Source of the DNA: Microbacterium sp. NIBRBAC000506063
GTDB taxonomy: Bacteria > Actinomycetota > Actinomycetes > Actinomycetales > Microbacteriaceae
Assembly (NCBI RefSeq): GCF_017968845.1
Contig: NZ_CP072876.1
Span: forward strand, 558,001 to 622,000
Reading direction: 5' to 3'
DNA length: 64,000 bases
Shown here: one piece after another, positions 19,607 through 33,611 of the stretch
Layout of the letters: every line of letters starts with the position of its first letter
Numbering within the stretch: position 1 is the first letter of the stretch
Position numbers and translations under genes: made by a program
The notes under the pieces: model-generated
Told to the model about the DNA's origin: nothing
The model's input: only the letters and a program-made list of their open reading frames with translations
Database searches by the model: none

Positions 19607-20209
19607 ATGGACACTCGGCTCAGGGCGACGGCGGCATGGGCGGCACTCGTCCTGGCCGGAGTCCTCGTCGGATGCGGCGGCACCGCGCCCGCGGAGAACA
19701 CTGATCCCGCGCCTGACCCGGCCGGAACCGCCTCTCCCGAGGAGCCGGGAGCCGAACCGACCGCGGATCCCTCCGATCCCGTCGACGGGATCGCGCTGCC
19801 GACCGACTGCCGTGCGATCCTCTCCGAGGATGTGCTGGCGCAGCTGGAGGGCGTGCCCCTGAACCACGAGGCCTTCAGCGGCCAGACCGGCGTCCTCGAC
19901 GACGGGAGCCTTCGCTGCATCTGGGCGAACCCGGCCGCCGACACGACGAGCCTCGCCACGGTCATCTCCCGCGTCGTGCGCGGCCCGGCCCTCGATCTCC
20001 TCAACGACCTCGCCGACGACGAGGGCTTCCTCTGCTACTCGCCCGACGAGGGCACCCGCTGCGAGAAGACCTGGGAGAACGAGGAGTACCCGGTCACCGA
20101 CGGGCGGACGCTCTACTGGCGGGGCGGCATCCTCATCGACACGCAGTACTCGAACCTCGCACCGTCCGGCTACACGGCGAGCATCGTCGAGAGCATCTTC
20201 GGCGGCTGA
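19607..20209 (+). CDS. Putative lipoprotein
   Basis: 200 residues. The signal peptide ends in lipobox LVGC (Cys23), then a Gly/Pro/Glu/Asp-rich linker to about residue 60. A globular domain follows with four cysteines (TDCRAIL, LRCIWAN, FLCYSPDEG, TRCEKTW) that could form disulfides outside the membrane. I do not recognise the family. A strong bidirectional terminator lies 30 bp after the stop. Confidence 0.8.
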   Translation: MDTRLRATAAWAALVLAGVLVGCGGTAPAENTDPAPDPAGTASPEEPGAEPTADPSDPVDGIALPTDCRAILSEDVLAQLEGVPLNHEAFSGQTGVLDDGSLRCIWANPAADTTSLATVISRVVRGPALDLLNDLADDEGFLCYSPDEGTRCEKTWENEEYPVTDGRTLYWRGGILIDTQYSNLAPSGYTASIVESIFGG

Positions 20210-20238
20210 CGGCCCCTGCGGCATCCGGGTACGCGAAC

Positions 20239-20262
20239 GGCCCCGAGGCGAGCCTCGGGGCC
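20239..20262. terminator. Rho-independent terminator between lipoprotein gene and rpoC
   Basis: GGCCCCGAGGC (20239-20249), loop GA, GCCTCGGGGCC (20252-20262), then TTT. Perfect 11-bp stem with a tiny loop; it can serve the lipoprotein gene and, in the other direction, rpoC. Confidence 0.85.
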
Positions 20263-20282
20263 TTTACGTTGACTACCAGGAA

Positions 20283-20322
20283 GGTTTCGACTCGCTCGCG
20301 CTGCGCGCGGGCTCGCTCAACC
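20283..20322. repeat. Dispersed palindromic repeat (GGTTTCGAC ... GCTCAACC)
   Basis: 40-bp element starting GGTTTCGACTCGCTCG and ending GGGCTCGCTCAACC, with a self-complementary GC core. It lies downstream of rpoC. A close relative is at 45808-45845. Confidence 0.7.
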
Positions 20323-20370
20323 TGAGTCGCAGTGGGCTCAACGCCGCGGGCGGCATTGAGCCCACTCGAC

Positions 20371-24245
<3,875 letters not shown>

Positions 24246-24280
24246 TAGTTCTCCTGTGTCTCAAAAAGTTTGCGGGAGCC

Positions 24281-24302
24281 GGTCCCTGAGCTTGTCGAAG
24301 GG
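24281..24302. repeat. CCCTGAGC-type repeat in the rpoB-rpoC spacer
   Basis: GGTCCCTGAGCTTGTCGAAG then GG, ending immediately before the rpoB stop codon. It differs by one base from a copy inside the MMPL gene at 60131-60152. A 15-bp reverse-complement copy is at 60985-60999 and a partial one at 58071-58080. Confidence 0.75.
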
Positions 24303-27300
24303 TTAGATCTCGTCGATCGACGCAGACTCGAAGCGGCTGGAGAGGTTGATGCCGAGCTCTTCCGCCGCGCGGTAGGCCTCGTCATCGGTGTCGCGGAGGT
24401 TGACCGCGGTGCCGTCGGCCGAGAGGACCTCGACGTTCAGGCAGAGCGACTGCATCTCCTTCATGAGCACCTTGAACGACTCGGGGATGCCGGGCTCCTG
24501 GATGTTCTCGCCCTTGACGATCGCCTCGTAGACCTTGACGCGGCCGAGGATGTCGTCGGACTTGATCGTGAGGAGCTCCTGCAGCGCGTAGGCGGCGCCG
24601 TAGGCCTCGAGGGCCCACACCTCCATCTCACCGAAGCGCTGACCACCGAACTGCGCCTTACCACCCAGCGGCTGCTGCGTGATCATCGAGTACGGGCCGG
24701 TCGAGCGCGCGTGGATCTTGTCGTCGACGAGGTGGTGGAGCTTGAGGATGTACATGTAGCCCACCGAGATCGGCGCCGGGAACGGCTCGCCGGAACGGCC
24801 GTCGAACAGCAGCGTCTTTCCACTGGAGTCGATGAGCCGGTCACCGTCGCGGGTCGGCAGTGTCGAGTCGAGGAGACCGGCGATCTCGTGCTCCTCGGCA
24901 CCGTCGAACACCGGGGTGGCGACCTTCGTGCCGGGTGCGGCCTCGCGCAGTTCCTCCGCGAGACCTGCGGCCCACTCGGGGTTGCCCTCGACCTTCCAGC
25001 CCTGCTGGGCGATCCACCCGAGGTGGGTCTCCAGCACCTGACCGAAGTTCATGCGGCCGGGGATGCCGAGCGGGTTGAGGAGGATGTCGACGGGGGTGCC
25101 GTCGGCGAGGAAGGGCATGTCCTCCACGGGCAGGATCTTCGCGATGACACCCTTGTTGCCGTGGCGGCCGGCGAGCTTGTCGCCCTCGGTGATCTTGCGC
25201 TTCTGGGCGATGTAGACCACGACGCGGCGGTTGACGCCCGAGCCGAGCTCGTCGTCGCCGTCCTCGGCGTTGAACTCCTTGACAGCGATGATCGTGCCCT
25301 GCTCACCGTGGGGGACCTTCAGCGAGGTGTCGCGAACCTCACGGCTCTTCTCGTTGAAGATCGCACGGAGCAGGCGCTCCTCGGCTGAGAGCTCGGTCTC
25401 ACCCTTGGGCGTGACCTTTCCGACGAGGATGTCACCGGGTCGGACCTCGGCGCCGATGCGGATGATGCCGCGCTCGTCGAGATCCTTCAGCAGCTCGGGG
25501 CTGACGTTGGGGAGGTCACGGGTGATCTCCTCCTTGCCGAGCTTCGTGTCGCGGGCGTCGACCTCGTACTCCTCGATGTGGATCGAGGAGAGGGTGTCGT
25601 CCTTGACCAGGTCCTGGCTGAGGATGATCGCGTCTTCGAAGTTGTGACCCTCCCAGGGCATGAACGCCACGAGGAGGTTCTTGCCCAGGGCCAGCTCGCC
25701 GTTCTCGGTCGCGGGGCCGTCGGCGATGACCTCGCCGGCCTCGATCCGCTCGCCCTCGCTGACGATGACGCGCTGGTTGTAGCTGGTGCCCTGGTTGGAG
25801 CGGTCGAACTTGCGCAGGAAGTACTCCTGCGTGCCGCCCTCGTCGAGCTGGATGACGACGCGGTCGGCCGACACCTCGGAGACGACACCGGCCTTGGCGG
25901 CGGTGACGACGTCACCGGCGTCGATGGCTGCGTAGCCCTCCATACCGGTTCCGACCAGGGGCGAGTCGCTGCGCAGCAGCGGCACGGCCTGGCGCTGCAT
26001 GTTCGCGCCCATGAGTGCGCGCTGCGCGTCGTCGTGCTCGAGGAACGGCACGAGCGAGGTCGCCACCGACACCATCTGGCGCGGCGAGACGTCCATGTAG
26101 CCGATCTCGGTCGGAGCGAACAGGTCGACCTCGCCGCCCTTCTGGCGGGCCAGGACGCTGGCCTCGGCGAAGTGGCCGTCGGCCTTCAGCGGCGCGTTGG
26201 CCTGGGCGACGATGAAGTCGTCCTCCTCGGATGCCGTGAGGTAGTCGATCTGGTCGGTGACCTTGCCGTCGACCACGCGGCGGTACGGCGTCTCGATGAA
26301 GCCGAAGGAGTTGATGCGCGCGAAGGTCGCGAGCGAGCCGATCAGACCGATGTTCGGGCCTTCCGGCGTCTCGATCGGGCACATGCGGCCGTAGTGCGAG
26401 GGGTGGACGTCACGGACCTCGACGCCCGCGCGGTCGCGCGAGAGACCACCGGGGCCCAGCGCCGACAGGCGGCGCTTGTGGGTGAGGCCGGCCAGCGGGT
26501 TGTTCTGGTCCATGAACTGCGACAGCTGCGAGGTTCCGAAGAACTCCTTGATCGCGGCGACGACGGGGCGCACGTTGATCAGGGTCTGCGGGGTGATCGC
26601 CTCGATGTCCTGCGTGGTCATGCGCTCGCGGACCACGCGCTCCATGCGGGACAGACCCGTGCGGACCTGGTTCTGGATGAGCTCGCCGACCGCGCGGATA
26701 CGACGGTTGCCGAAGTTGTCGATGTCGTCGACGGAGAGACGGATCTCGGCCTTCTTGCCGCCGCGGAGACCCTCGAAGGTCTCGTCGCCGCGGTGCAGGC
26801 GCACGAGGTACTTGATCGTGGCGACGATGTCGTCGACCGTCAGCACCGAGTCGGACAGCGGTGCGTCCAGACCCAGCTTCTGGTTGATCTTGTAACGGCC
26901 GACCTTGGCGAGGTCGTAGCGCTTCGGGTTGAAGTAGAAGTTGTCCAGGAGCGAGCGGGCGGCCTCGGCCGCGACCTGCTCACCCGGACGGAGCTTGCGG
27001 TAGATGTCGCGCAGCGCGTCTTCCTGAGTGAGGATCGTGTCCTTCTCCAGCGTCTCCTCGATCGAGGGGAAACCGGCGAACTCGGCGAGGATGTCCTCGC
27101 TGGTCAGGCCCAGGGCCTTCATGAACACGGTGACGGACTGCTTGCGCTTGCGGTCGATGCGGACGCCGACCTGGTCGCGCTTGTCGACCTCGAACTCGAG
27201 CCAGGCGCCGCGGCTGGGGATGACCCGGGCCGAGACGATGTCCTTGTCGCTGGTCTTGTCGGGGGTCTTGTCGAAGTAGACGCCCGGGGAGCGGACCAGC

Positions 27301-27797
27301 TGCGAGACGACGACGCGCTCGGTGCCGTTGATGATGAACGTGCCCTTGTCGGTCTGGAGCGGGAAGTCGCCCATGAAGACCGTCTGGGTCTTGATCTCAC
27401 CGGTGGTGTGGTTCATGAACTCGGCCTCGACGTACAGCGGGGCGGCGTAGGTCTTGCCGCGCTCCTTGCACTCGTCGATCGAGTACTTCTCCGGCTCGAG
27501 GTAGGGGTTCGTGAACGACAGCTGCATCGTCTCGGCGAGGTCTTCGATCGGGGAGATCTCCTCGAAGATCTCCTCGAGTCCGCTGACCTCGGCGACGTCC
27601 TTGCGGCCGGCCTTCTTGGCCTCGGCGACGCGCGCCTTCCAGGCCTCGCTGCCGATGAGCCAGTCGAAGGACTCGGTCTGCAGCGCGAGAAGGTCGGGGA
27701 CCGTCAGCGTGTCGGAGATTTTGGCGAACGAAAGACGGGAAGCTCCGCGTCCGTTCTTGGTGGTGGTGGGTGTGGATGCGTTGCGAGCAGCAGCCAA
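24303..27797 (-). CDS. rpoB: DNA-directed RNA polymerase subunit beta
   Basis: Intact, 1164 residues. The rifampicin-pocket block [15 protein letters not shown], then [14 protein letters not shown], has the wild-type residues at the usual resistance positions (Leu, Ser, Gln, Asp, His, Arg, Ser, Leu). [20 protein letters not shown] and the C-terminal [20 protein letters not shown] are typical. The start is TTG 27797 (AAARNASTP), with GGAGG eight bases upstream. A sigma-70-like promoter lies at 27969-27997, leaving a leader of about 165 nt. A 14-bp palindrome at 27814-27827 (AGCCCCGCGGGGCT) lies just upstream of the ribosome site and could affect initiation. Confidence 0.98.
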   Translation of the reverse strand: MAAARNASTPTTTKNGRGASRLSFAKISDTLTVPDLLALQTESFDWLIGSEAWKARVAEAKKAGRKDVAEVSGLEEIFEEISPIEDLAETMQLSFTNPYLEPEKYSIDECKERGKTYAAPLYVEAEFMNHTTGEIKTQTVFMGDFPLQTDKGTFIINGTERVVVSQLVRSPGVYFDKTPDKTSDKDIVSARVIPSRGAWLEFEVDKRDQVGVRIDRKRKQSVTVFMKALGLTSEDILAEFAGFPSIEETLEKDTILTQEDALRDIYRKLRPGEQVAAEAARSLLDNFYFNPKRYDLAKVGRYKINQKLGLDAPLSDSVLTVDDIVATIKYLVRLHRGDETFEGLRGGKKAEIRLSVDDIDNFGNRRIRAVGELIQNQVRTGLSRMERVVRERMTTQDIEAITPQTLINVRPVVAAIKEFFGTSQLSQFMDQNNPLAGLTHKRRLSALGPGGLSRDRAGVEVRDVHPSHYGRMCPIETPEGPNIGLIGSLATFARINSFGFIETPYRRVVDGKVTDQIDYLTASEEDDFIVAQANAPLKADGHFAEASVLARQKGGEVDLFAPTEIGYMDVSPRQMVSVATSLVPFLEHDDAQRALMGANMQRQAVPLLRSDSPLVGTGMEGYAAIDAGDVVTAAKAGVVSEVSADRVVIQLDEGGTQEYFLRKFDRSNQGTSYNQRVIVSEGERIEAGEVIADGPATENGELALGKNLLVAFMPWEGHNFEDAIILSQDLVKDDTLSSIHIEEYEVDARDTKLGKEEITRDLPNVSPELLKDLDERGIIRIGAEVRPGDILVGKVTPKGETELSAEERLLRAIFNEKSREVRDTSLKVPHGEQGTIIAVKEFNAEDGDDELGSGVNRRVVVYIAQKRKITEGDKLAGRHGNKGVIAKILPVEDMPFLADGTPVDILLNPLGIPGRMNFGQVLETHLGWIAQQGWKVEGNPEWAAGLAEELREAAPGTKVATPVFDGAEEHEIAGLLDSTLPTRDGDRLIDSSGKTLLFDGRSGEPFPAPISVGYMYILKLHHLVDDKIHARSTGPYSMITQQPLGGKAQFGGQRFGEMEVWALEAYGAAYALQELLTIKSDDILGRVKVYEAIVKGENIQEPGIPESFKVLMKEMQSLCLNVEVLSADGTAVNLRDTDDEAYRAAEELGINLSSRFESASIDEI

Positions 27798-27968
27798 GGG
27801 AATAACCTCCGTGAGCCCCGCGGGGCTTCTAGATTCCTTTGTCGTCAGGTGGAGTGCGCCACCGGCTTCCCATGTCTGGATGGTGCGCGCCGCTTTTCAC
27901 GCGGGGCGCGCAGACAGCATGCCGACCACCATATGAGGGCAGGGGGAAATGCAGGAGCGCAAAGACCC

Positions 27969-27997
27969 ACTATACGCACAATCTGGCGACATGTCCA
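27969..27997 (-). promoter_or_regulatory. rpoBC promoter
   Basis: On the minus strand TGGACA (27992-27997), a 17-base spacer and TATAGT (27969-27974) match the main vegetative sigma consensus closely. Placed about 170 bp upstream of rpoB in the only non-coding gap (27798-28038) before the ABC operon. Confidence 0.7.
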
Positions 27998-28038
27998 GCG
28001 GGGTTCTTGACGTTCCCTCGAACCTGCGGTAAAAGCCG

Positions 28039-29721
28039 TCAGGAGGCGATGCCGAGCTCGTTCCCGGGGATCGACGACAGCAGCCGGCGAGTGTAGGGAT
28101 CGCGCGGATTCGTGAAGATCTCCTCGCTCGACGCGGCCTCCACGAGGGCGCCGTCCTTCATCACGCACACATAGTCGCTGATCAGGCGGACGACCGCGAG
28201 GTCGTGCGAGATGAACAGGTAGCTCAGCCCGTACTCCTTCTGCAGGTCGCCCAGGAGCCGGAGGATCTGATCCTGCACGAGCACGTCCAGCGCCGACACC
28301 GGCTCGTCGCAGACGACCAGGTCCGGCGACAGGGCCAGCGCCCGGGCGATCGCGACGCGCTGGCGCTGCCCGCCGGAGAGCTCCGAGGGGTACCGCCGCA
28401 GCATCGACTGCGGAAGAGCCACATCGTCCAGGAGCTGCCGCACGCGCGCGCGCCGCTCGGAGGCGCTGCCGCGCCGGTAGAACTCCAAGGGCTCGGCGAT
28501 CAGCCGCTCGATCGTGAACATCGGGTTCAGGCTCGAGTACGGGTCCTGGAAGATCGGCTGCACCCGCTGACGGAAGCGTCGGGTCTCCGCGCGGTCGAGC
28601 GAGGAGATGTCCTTGCCCTCGTAGCGGATGCTGCCGCTGGTGGGCTCGATGACCTTGAGCAGCATGCGCGCCGTGGTGGTCTTGCCCGACCCGACTCCCC
28701 ACGATCGCGACGGTCTGCCCGCGCGGGATCTGCAGCGACACGTCGTCGACGGCGACGAAGTCGTCTCCGCGTCCGCGGACCGGGTAGACCTTGGTGAGGT
28801 TCTCGATCTCGACGATGTTGTCGACGGTGTCGGATGCGGCATCCGACCCCTCCTCGGAGCGCGACGCGGCATAGGCCGCGGGCTGCAGGCGGGCGGCCGC
28901 CACCGAGGGCGCCGCCTTGACGAGCGCCTGCGTGTACGGGTGCTGGGGGTCGTCGAGGATCTGCCGGGCCGGCCCCTGCTCGACGACCCTGCCCCGGTGC
29001 ATGACGACGACGCGTTCGGCGCGCTCGGCGGCGAGGCCGAGGTCGTGCGTGATGAGCAGCACGGCCGTGCCGAGCTCGCGCGTCATCGACCCGAGCTGGT
29101 CGAGGATCGTCTGCTGCACCGTCACGTCGAGCGCGCTCGTGGGCTCGTCGGCGATGAGCAGGCGCGGCTTGCAGGCCAGACCGATCGCGATGAGCGCGCG
29201 CTGGCGCAGGCCGCCGGAGAGCTCGTGCGGGTACTGCTTGGCGCGACGCGCCGGATCCGGGAGTCCTGCGGCGCTGAGCGCCTCGAGCACCTTCGCGCCG
29301 ACGTCCTTGCGGGTGGCCAGACCGTGCGCGAGAAGGGCCTCGGCGACCTGCGTGCCGATCTTCGCGACCGGATTCAGGTTGGACATCGGGTCCTGCGGGA
29401 CGAGGCCGATGTCGCGACCGCGGATGTCGACCATCTCCCGCTCGGATGCCGCGACGATGTCCCGGCCGTCGAGTTCGATGCTGCCGCCCGAGATCCGTCC
29501 GCCCGAGGCGAGCAGGCGGATGACCGCCATGGCGGTGGTCGACTTCCCCGACCCGACTCGCCGACGATCGCGACCGTCTCCCCGGCCGAGATCTCCAGGT
29601 CGACGCCCTCGACCGCATGGACGACGCCGTCGATCGTGGTGAAGTCCACCGCGAGGTCCTTGACCGAGAGCAGGGGCCCTGGCGTGGTGCTCATGTCCGT
29701 GTCCTTGTCTGCCGTGCTCAT
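28039..29721 (-). CDS. Peptide/nickel-type ABC transporter ATPase, two ATPase domains fused (DppD-DppF type; frameshifted)
   Basis: About 560 residues. First ATPase half: Walker A GES-GSGKST, Q-loop [12 protein letters not shown], signature LSGGLRQR, Walker [13 protein letters not shown]. Second half: Walker A with [39 protein letters not shown], and the C-terminal [15 protein letters not shown] typical of oligopeptide ATPases. Both frame breaks fall exactly in the G runs of the Walker A codons (near 29563 and 28700), where the invariant motif shows one and two G missing. ATG 29721 overlaps the DppC stop as ATGA. Last gene of the four-gene importer; powers uptake from the membrane's inner face. 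Confidence 0.9.
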
Positions 29722-30666
29722 CGTGCCCTCGTCCGCGGATCCATCGCCTCGCGCAGCGCCTCACCGAAGAGGGTGAAGCCGAGCGCCGTGACGGCGATGC
29801 AGATGCCCGGCAGGAACGCCAGCCAGGGCGCGATCGCGAGTTCGGCCTGCGCGTAGGTGAGCATGCGCCCCACTCGGCCGTCTCGGGGCGTCCGCCGCCG
29901 AGGCCGAGGAACGACAGTGCGGCGGCGTCGATGACGGCGGTCGCGAGCGTCAGGGTCGCCTGCACGATCACGGGCCCGATCGCGTTGGGCAGCACATGCG
30001 ACATCGTGATGCGTCCGCGGCCCAGGCCCAGGGTCTGCGCCGACAGCACGTAGTCGCTCGATCGCTGCTGCAGCATCGACGCGCGCAGCAGTCGCGCGAA
30101 GATCGGCACCTGTGAGGCCCCGATCGCGATCATGACCGCGTAGGGAGTCTGTCCGAGGATCGCCGCGATCGAGACCGCCAGCAGCAGGTTCGGCACCGAG
30201 AGGATGATGTCGACGATGCGCATGATGAGCGAGTCGACCCACCCGCCGAAGGTCCCTGCGATGAGCCCGAGCAGCATGCCGCCGACCAGGCCCAGGAGCG
30301 TGGAGACCACACCGACGAGCAGCGAGGCGCGCGCGCCCCAGATGAGCTTGGAGAGCACATCGCCGCCGAAGCGGTCCAGGCCCAGCGGGAACTCGGGGAT
30401 CTCGCCCGGGCCGGGGATGTGCGTCGGGGTGATGTAGCGGGCGCCCGGGAGCGCCGTCTCGGCATAGGGCGCCAGGATCGGGGCGAGGATCGCGACGATC
30501 ACGAAGGAGACGACGATGCCGCCGCCGAGCCAGACCGTGGGGTTGCGGCGCAGACGCCGGAGGACATCGTGCCAGAAGCCGCCGCTGCTGTCCTTCAGGT
30601 CGGCGCCGGCGACCGCGACGGTGTCGACGATCTCTCCGCCCTGCGCGGGGGAAGGGAAACGCTCAT
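29718..30666 (-). CDS. Peptide/nickel-type ABC transporter permease, DppC type (frameshifted)
   Basis: About 316 residues. N-terminal cytoplasmic tail ([16 protein letters not shown]) and a first membrane helix, then the permease core with [22 protein letters not shown] and the EAA-type loop ([18 protein letters not shown], then [13 protein letters not shown]). ATG 30666 has GGAGGTGAG upstream. Frame changes near 30650 (C run, one C short) and near 29870 (TGGGGCGCATG context) are likely errors. With them corrected the C-terminus is [15 protein letters not shown], as in DppC proteins. Pairs with the DppB gene 43 bp upstream. Confidence 0.88.
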
Positions 30667-30709
30667 CGGCTGCTCACCTCCGTGGTGTGCGTTCTGTCTC
30701 GGATGACCA

Positions 30710-31714
30710 TCACTGCACCCGCACTCTCGGATCGATGAAGCTGTAGGAGACGTCCACGGCCAGGTTGATGAGCGCGTAGGCGATCGCGATGAAGATGATG
30801 AAGCCCTGCAGCACGGGGAAGTCCCGCACGAAGATCGATGTCGCCAGGAACGAGCCCACTCCGGGGAAGGCGAACACGGTCTCGGTCAGCACCGCGCCCG
30901 AGATGAGCAGACCCGTCTGCAGGCCGATGACCGTCACGACCGGGAGCATCGCGTTGCGCAGGATGAAACGCTGGCGAAGCGTTCCCGTCGCCACGCCCTT
31001 CGCGCGCCCGGTGCGCACGTAGTCGGCGTTCTGCACCTCGAGCACGCTCGCACGCGTGATGCGCACGATGATCGCGAGCGGGATCGTGCCCAGGGCCAGC
31101 GCGGGCAGGATCAGGTGCAGGATCGCATCCCAGGCGGCATCGAACTCGCCCGTGAGGATGCCGTCCAGGACGTAGAAGCCCGTCGGATGGGTCGCATCCA
31201 TCCGTGGACTCTGCCTGCCGTCGGAGGGCAGCCACCCCAGCTCCACCGCGAAGATGTACTTCAGGATGAAGGCGAGGAAGAACACCGGGATCGTGATGCC
31301 GACCAGGCTCAGCACGACCGCCGTGTGATCGGTCCACTTGCCGTGGCGGCGCGCGGCCCAGTACCCCAGCGGGACGCCGATGCCGATCGCGATGATGAGG
31401 GCGAGCACCGAGAGCTCGATCGTGGCGGGGAAACGCCGGAGGAACTCCTCGGTGACGGGCCGGCCCGTGCGGATCGACGTGCCGAAGTCTCCCTGGAGAA
31501 GGCGTCCGATCCAGATGAAGTATTGCTGGATGAGAGGCTGATCGAAGCCGTAGAGCTCGTTGACCCGCGCGATCGCCTCCGGCGTGGCACGCTCGCCGAG
31601 GAGGGCCACCGCGGGACCGCCCGGAAGCGCCCGCACCCATGCGAAGAGCAGGATGCTGAGTCCGAACAGCGTGGGAACGAGAAGCAGCAGCCTCTTGCCG
31701 ATTGTGCGCAGCAC
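30710..31714 (-). CDS. Peptide/nickel-type ABC transporter permease, DppB type
   Basis: Intact, 334 residues, about six membrane helices. N-terminal LRTIGKRLLLLVPTLFGLS, then LYGFDQPLIQQYFIWIGRLL and GDFGTSIRTGRPV, all typical of DppB. The EAA loop reads NADYVRTGRAKGV and then FILRNAMLPVV, and a periplasmic insertion runs about 160-190. Forms the transmembrane pore with DppC. Starts 72 bp after the binding-protein gene. Confidence 0.93.
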   Translation of the reverse strand: MLRTIGKRLLLLVPTLFGLSILLFAWVRALPGGPAVALLGERATPEAIARVNELYGFDQPLIQQYFIWIGRLLQGDFGTSIRTGRPVTEEFLRRFPATIELSVLALIIAIGIGVPLGYWAARRHGKWTDHTAVVLSLVGITIPVFFLAFILKYIFAVELGWLPSDGRQSPRMDATHPTGFYVLDGILTGEFDAAWDAILHLILPALALGTIPLAIIVRITRASVLEVQNADYVRTGRAKGVATGTLRQRFILRNAMLPVVTVIGLQTGLLISGAVLTETVFAFPGVGSFLATSIFVRDFPVLQGFIIFIAIAYALINLAVDVSYSFIDPRVRVQ

Positions 31715-31786
31715 AGATGTCTCCCAGTCGTCATCCCGGTCGGTGAGGCGTGAGCCTCACCGGCCGGGAATCAGGCGATATGTTGC

Positions 31787-33460
31787 TTACTCGCTCAGGA
31801 CGATCTCGTTGTAGACCTCGTCGTTGACCGGGCTGGCCGGGTAGTGCGTCACGCGCTCGGCGAACGCCAGCGTCGGCGCCGGGTGAGCGATCGGCACACC
31901 GGGGATGAAGTCCGCGACCAGCGCGTTGATCTCCTCGTACAGCGCCGTCTGCTCGTCCAGGCTCGGCACGCCGCGGGCGTGCTGCAGCTTGCTGAACAGC
32001 TCGGAGTTGTCGAAGCCCCACTCCAGGCTCTGCTGACCGAAGAAGACACCGACGAAGTTGTCGGAGTCGTTGTAGTCACCGGTCCATCCGAGCAGGTGGA
32101 TGCCGTGGTCCGTGGTGCTCGTGGTGATGTTGAGGTAGTCGCCCCACTCGTTGGTGATCGGGTTGACCTCGATGCCCGCCTCACTCAGCTGGCTTGCCAG
32201 CACCGTGAAGATCTGCTCCGGGGTGGGCATGTAGGGACGCGACACGTTCACCGGGTAGTTGAAGTCGAGCGTCAGCGGGTTCGACTCGTCGTAGCCGGCC
32301 TCCGCCAGCAGCGACTTGGCCTTCTCGAGGTCGTACTCGAAGACGGTGACGTCGTCGTTGTAGCCGTTGACCACCGGCGGCATGAACTGCGATGCCTTCT
32401 GCGTGCCCTCGGGCAGCACCTGGTTGATCAGGGCGTCCTTGTCGATGGCGTGCGAGATGGCCTGGCGCACCTTGATGTCCTGCAGCGCCTCGACGTCCTG
32501 GTTGAAGGCGAGGTAGAGGATCGTGAAGGGCGGGCGCGAGACCATGTTGTATCCGGCGTCGGCGAGGGCCTGGGTGTCGGCGGGGCCGACGAGGTCGTAG
32601 CCGTCGATGCTGCCGGCCTCCAGCGCCTGACGGCGGGCGGTCGGGTCGTCGATCACCCGGAAGATGATCTCGGTGACATCGCCCTGCTCGCCCCAGTAGC
32701 CGTCGTAGGCCTTGAGCGTCAGCTGCTCGCCCGGCGCCCAGGAGTCGAACACGAACGGTCCGGTGCCGGTCGGGTGACCGGTCGAGTATGCGGGCCACGA
32801 CGGGTTGTCGGCGGCGCCGCCCACGGCGTCGGCCTCGTACTCCTGCAGCGCGGTCGGGCTCTGCATGGAGAACGCCGGCAGCGAGAGCGAGGCGATGAAG
32901 CCGGCGAAGGGCTTGTTCAGCTCGACGGTGACCTCGTGGTCACCGGCCGGCGTGCACGACTTGTACACGGCGTTGTCCGGGTCATCCGAGTACGCCTGGT
33001 AGAGCTTGCCGTAGTAGTACGCGAAGGTCGGGCTCTGCGCCATGCCCTCCCAGTTGTACCAGCGCTCGAAGTTGTAGCAGACGGCCTCAGCGTTGAAATC
33101 GGTGCCGTCGTGGAAGGTCACGTCCTGCTTGAGGGTGAAGGTGTGAGTCATGCCATCGGCGCTGGAGTCCCAGGACTCGGCGAGCAGCGGCGCCGGGTCG
33201 GCGGTGCCGGGCTCGACGCCGATGAGGCCCTCGAAGATGTTCCGGGCGACGCGGAACGACTCGCCGTCCTGTGCGAAGGCCGGGTCGAGGGTGGTCGGGT
33301 CGCTGGACGCGGCGAAGACGAAGGTGCCGTCGACGTCGCCGCCGGCCGTTCCACCGTCCGGATCGCGCTCGCTGGCGACACAGCCGGAGAGGAGCACTGC
33401 GCCGGCGGTGACGGCGACGAGGCCGATCAACCCGCGCCGGCGGGTTCGATTGCGATGCAT
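31787..33460 (-). CDS. ABC transporter substrate-binding lipoprotein, family 5 (peptide/nickel type)
   Basis: Intact, 557 residues. The lipobox LLSGC places Cys27 as the lipid anchor, with an RNRTRRRG positive N-terminus. Family 5 blocks: DPTTLDPAFAQDGESFRVAR, IFEGLIGVEPGT, TFTLKQDVTFHDGTDFNAEA, PTGTGPFVFDSWAPGE and ILYLAFNQDVEALQDIKVRQ. Captures an oligopeptide or similar ligand outside the membrane. First gene of the importer operon; the AGGAAGG ribosome site lies seven bases upstream of ATG 33460. The neighbouring 5-oxoprolinase genes hint at pyroglutamyl peptides or 5-oxoproline as cargo, which is only contextual. Confidence 0.92.
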   Translation of the reverse strand: MHRNRTRRRGLIGLVAVTAGAVLLSGCVASERDPDGGTAGGDVDGTFVFAASSDPTTLDPAFAQDGESFRVARNIFEGLIGVEPGTADPAPLLAESWDSSADGMTHTFTLKQDVTFHDGTDFNAEAVCYNFERWYNWEGMAQSPTFAYYYGKLYQAYSDDPDNAVYKSCTPAGDHEVTVELNKPFAGFIASLSLPAFSMQSPTALQEYEADAVGGAADNPSWPAYSTGHPTGTGPFVFDSWAPGEQLTLKAYDGYWGEQGDVTEIIFRVIDDPTARRQALEAGSIDGYDLVGPADTQALADAGYNMVSRPPFTILYLAFNQDVEALQDIKVRQAISHAIDKDALINQVLPEGTQKASQFMPPVVNGYNDDVTVFEYDLEKAKSLLAEAGYDESNPLTLDFNYPVNVSRPYMPTPEQIFTVLASQLSEAGIEVNPITNEWGDYLNITTSTTDHGIHLLGWTGDYNDSDNFVGVFFGQQSLEWGFDNSELFSKLQHARGVPSLDEQTALYEEINALVADFIPGVPIAHPAPTLAFAERVTHYPASPVNDEVYNEIVLSE

Positions 33461-33611
33461 ATGTGATGCCTTCCTGAGAATGCGCGACAGTTCGCCTGGT
33501 AGGCCCGCCTTCGCGCGTCACGGTGACCAGTTGAACGTACCCATGTCACACAAGGAAACAAAGCGGCGGCGGGTTGCAATCCGATAACCGTCGCCACGTG
33601 GTACGCGTCAC

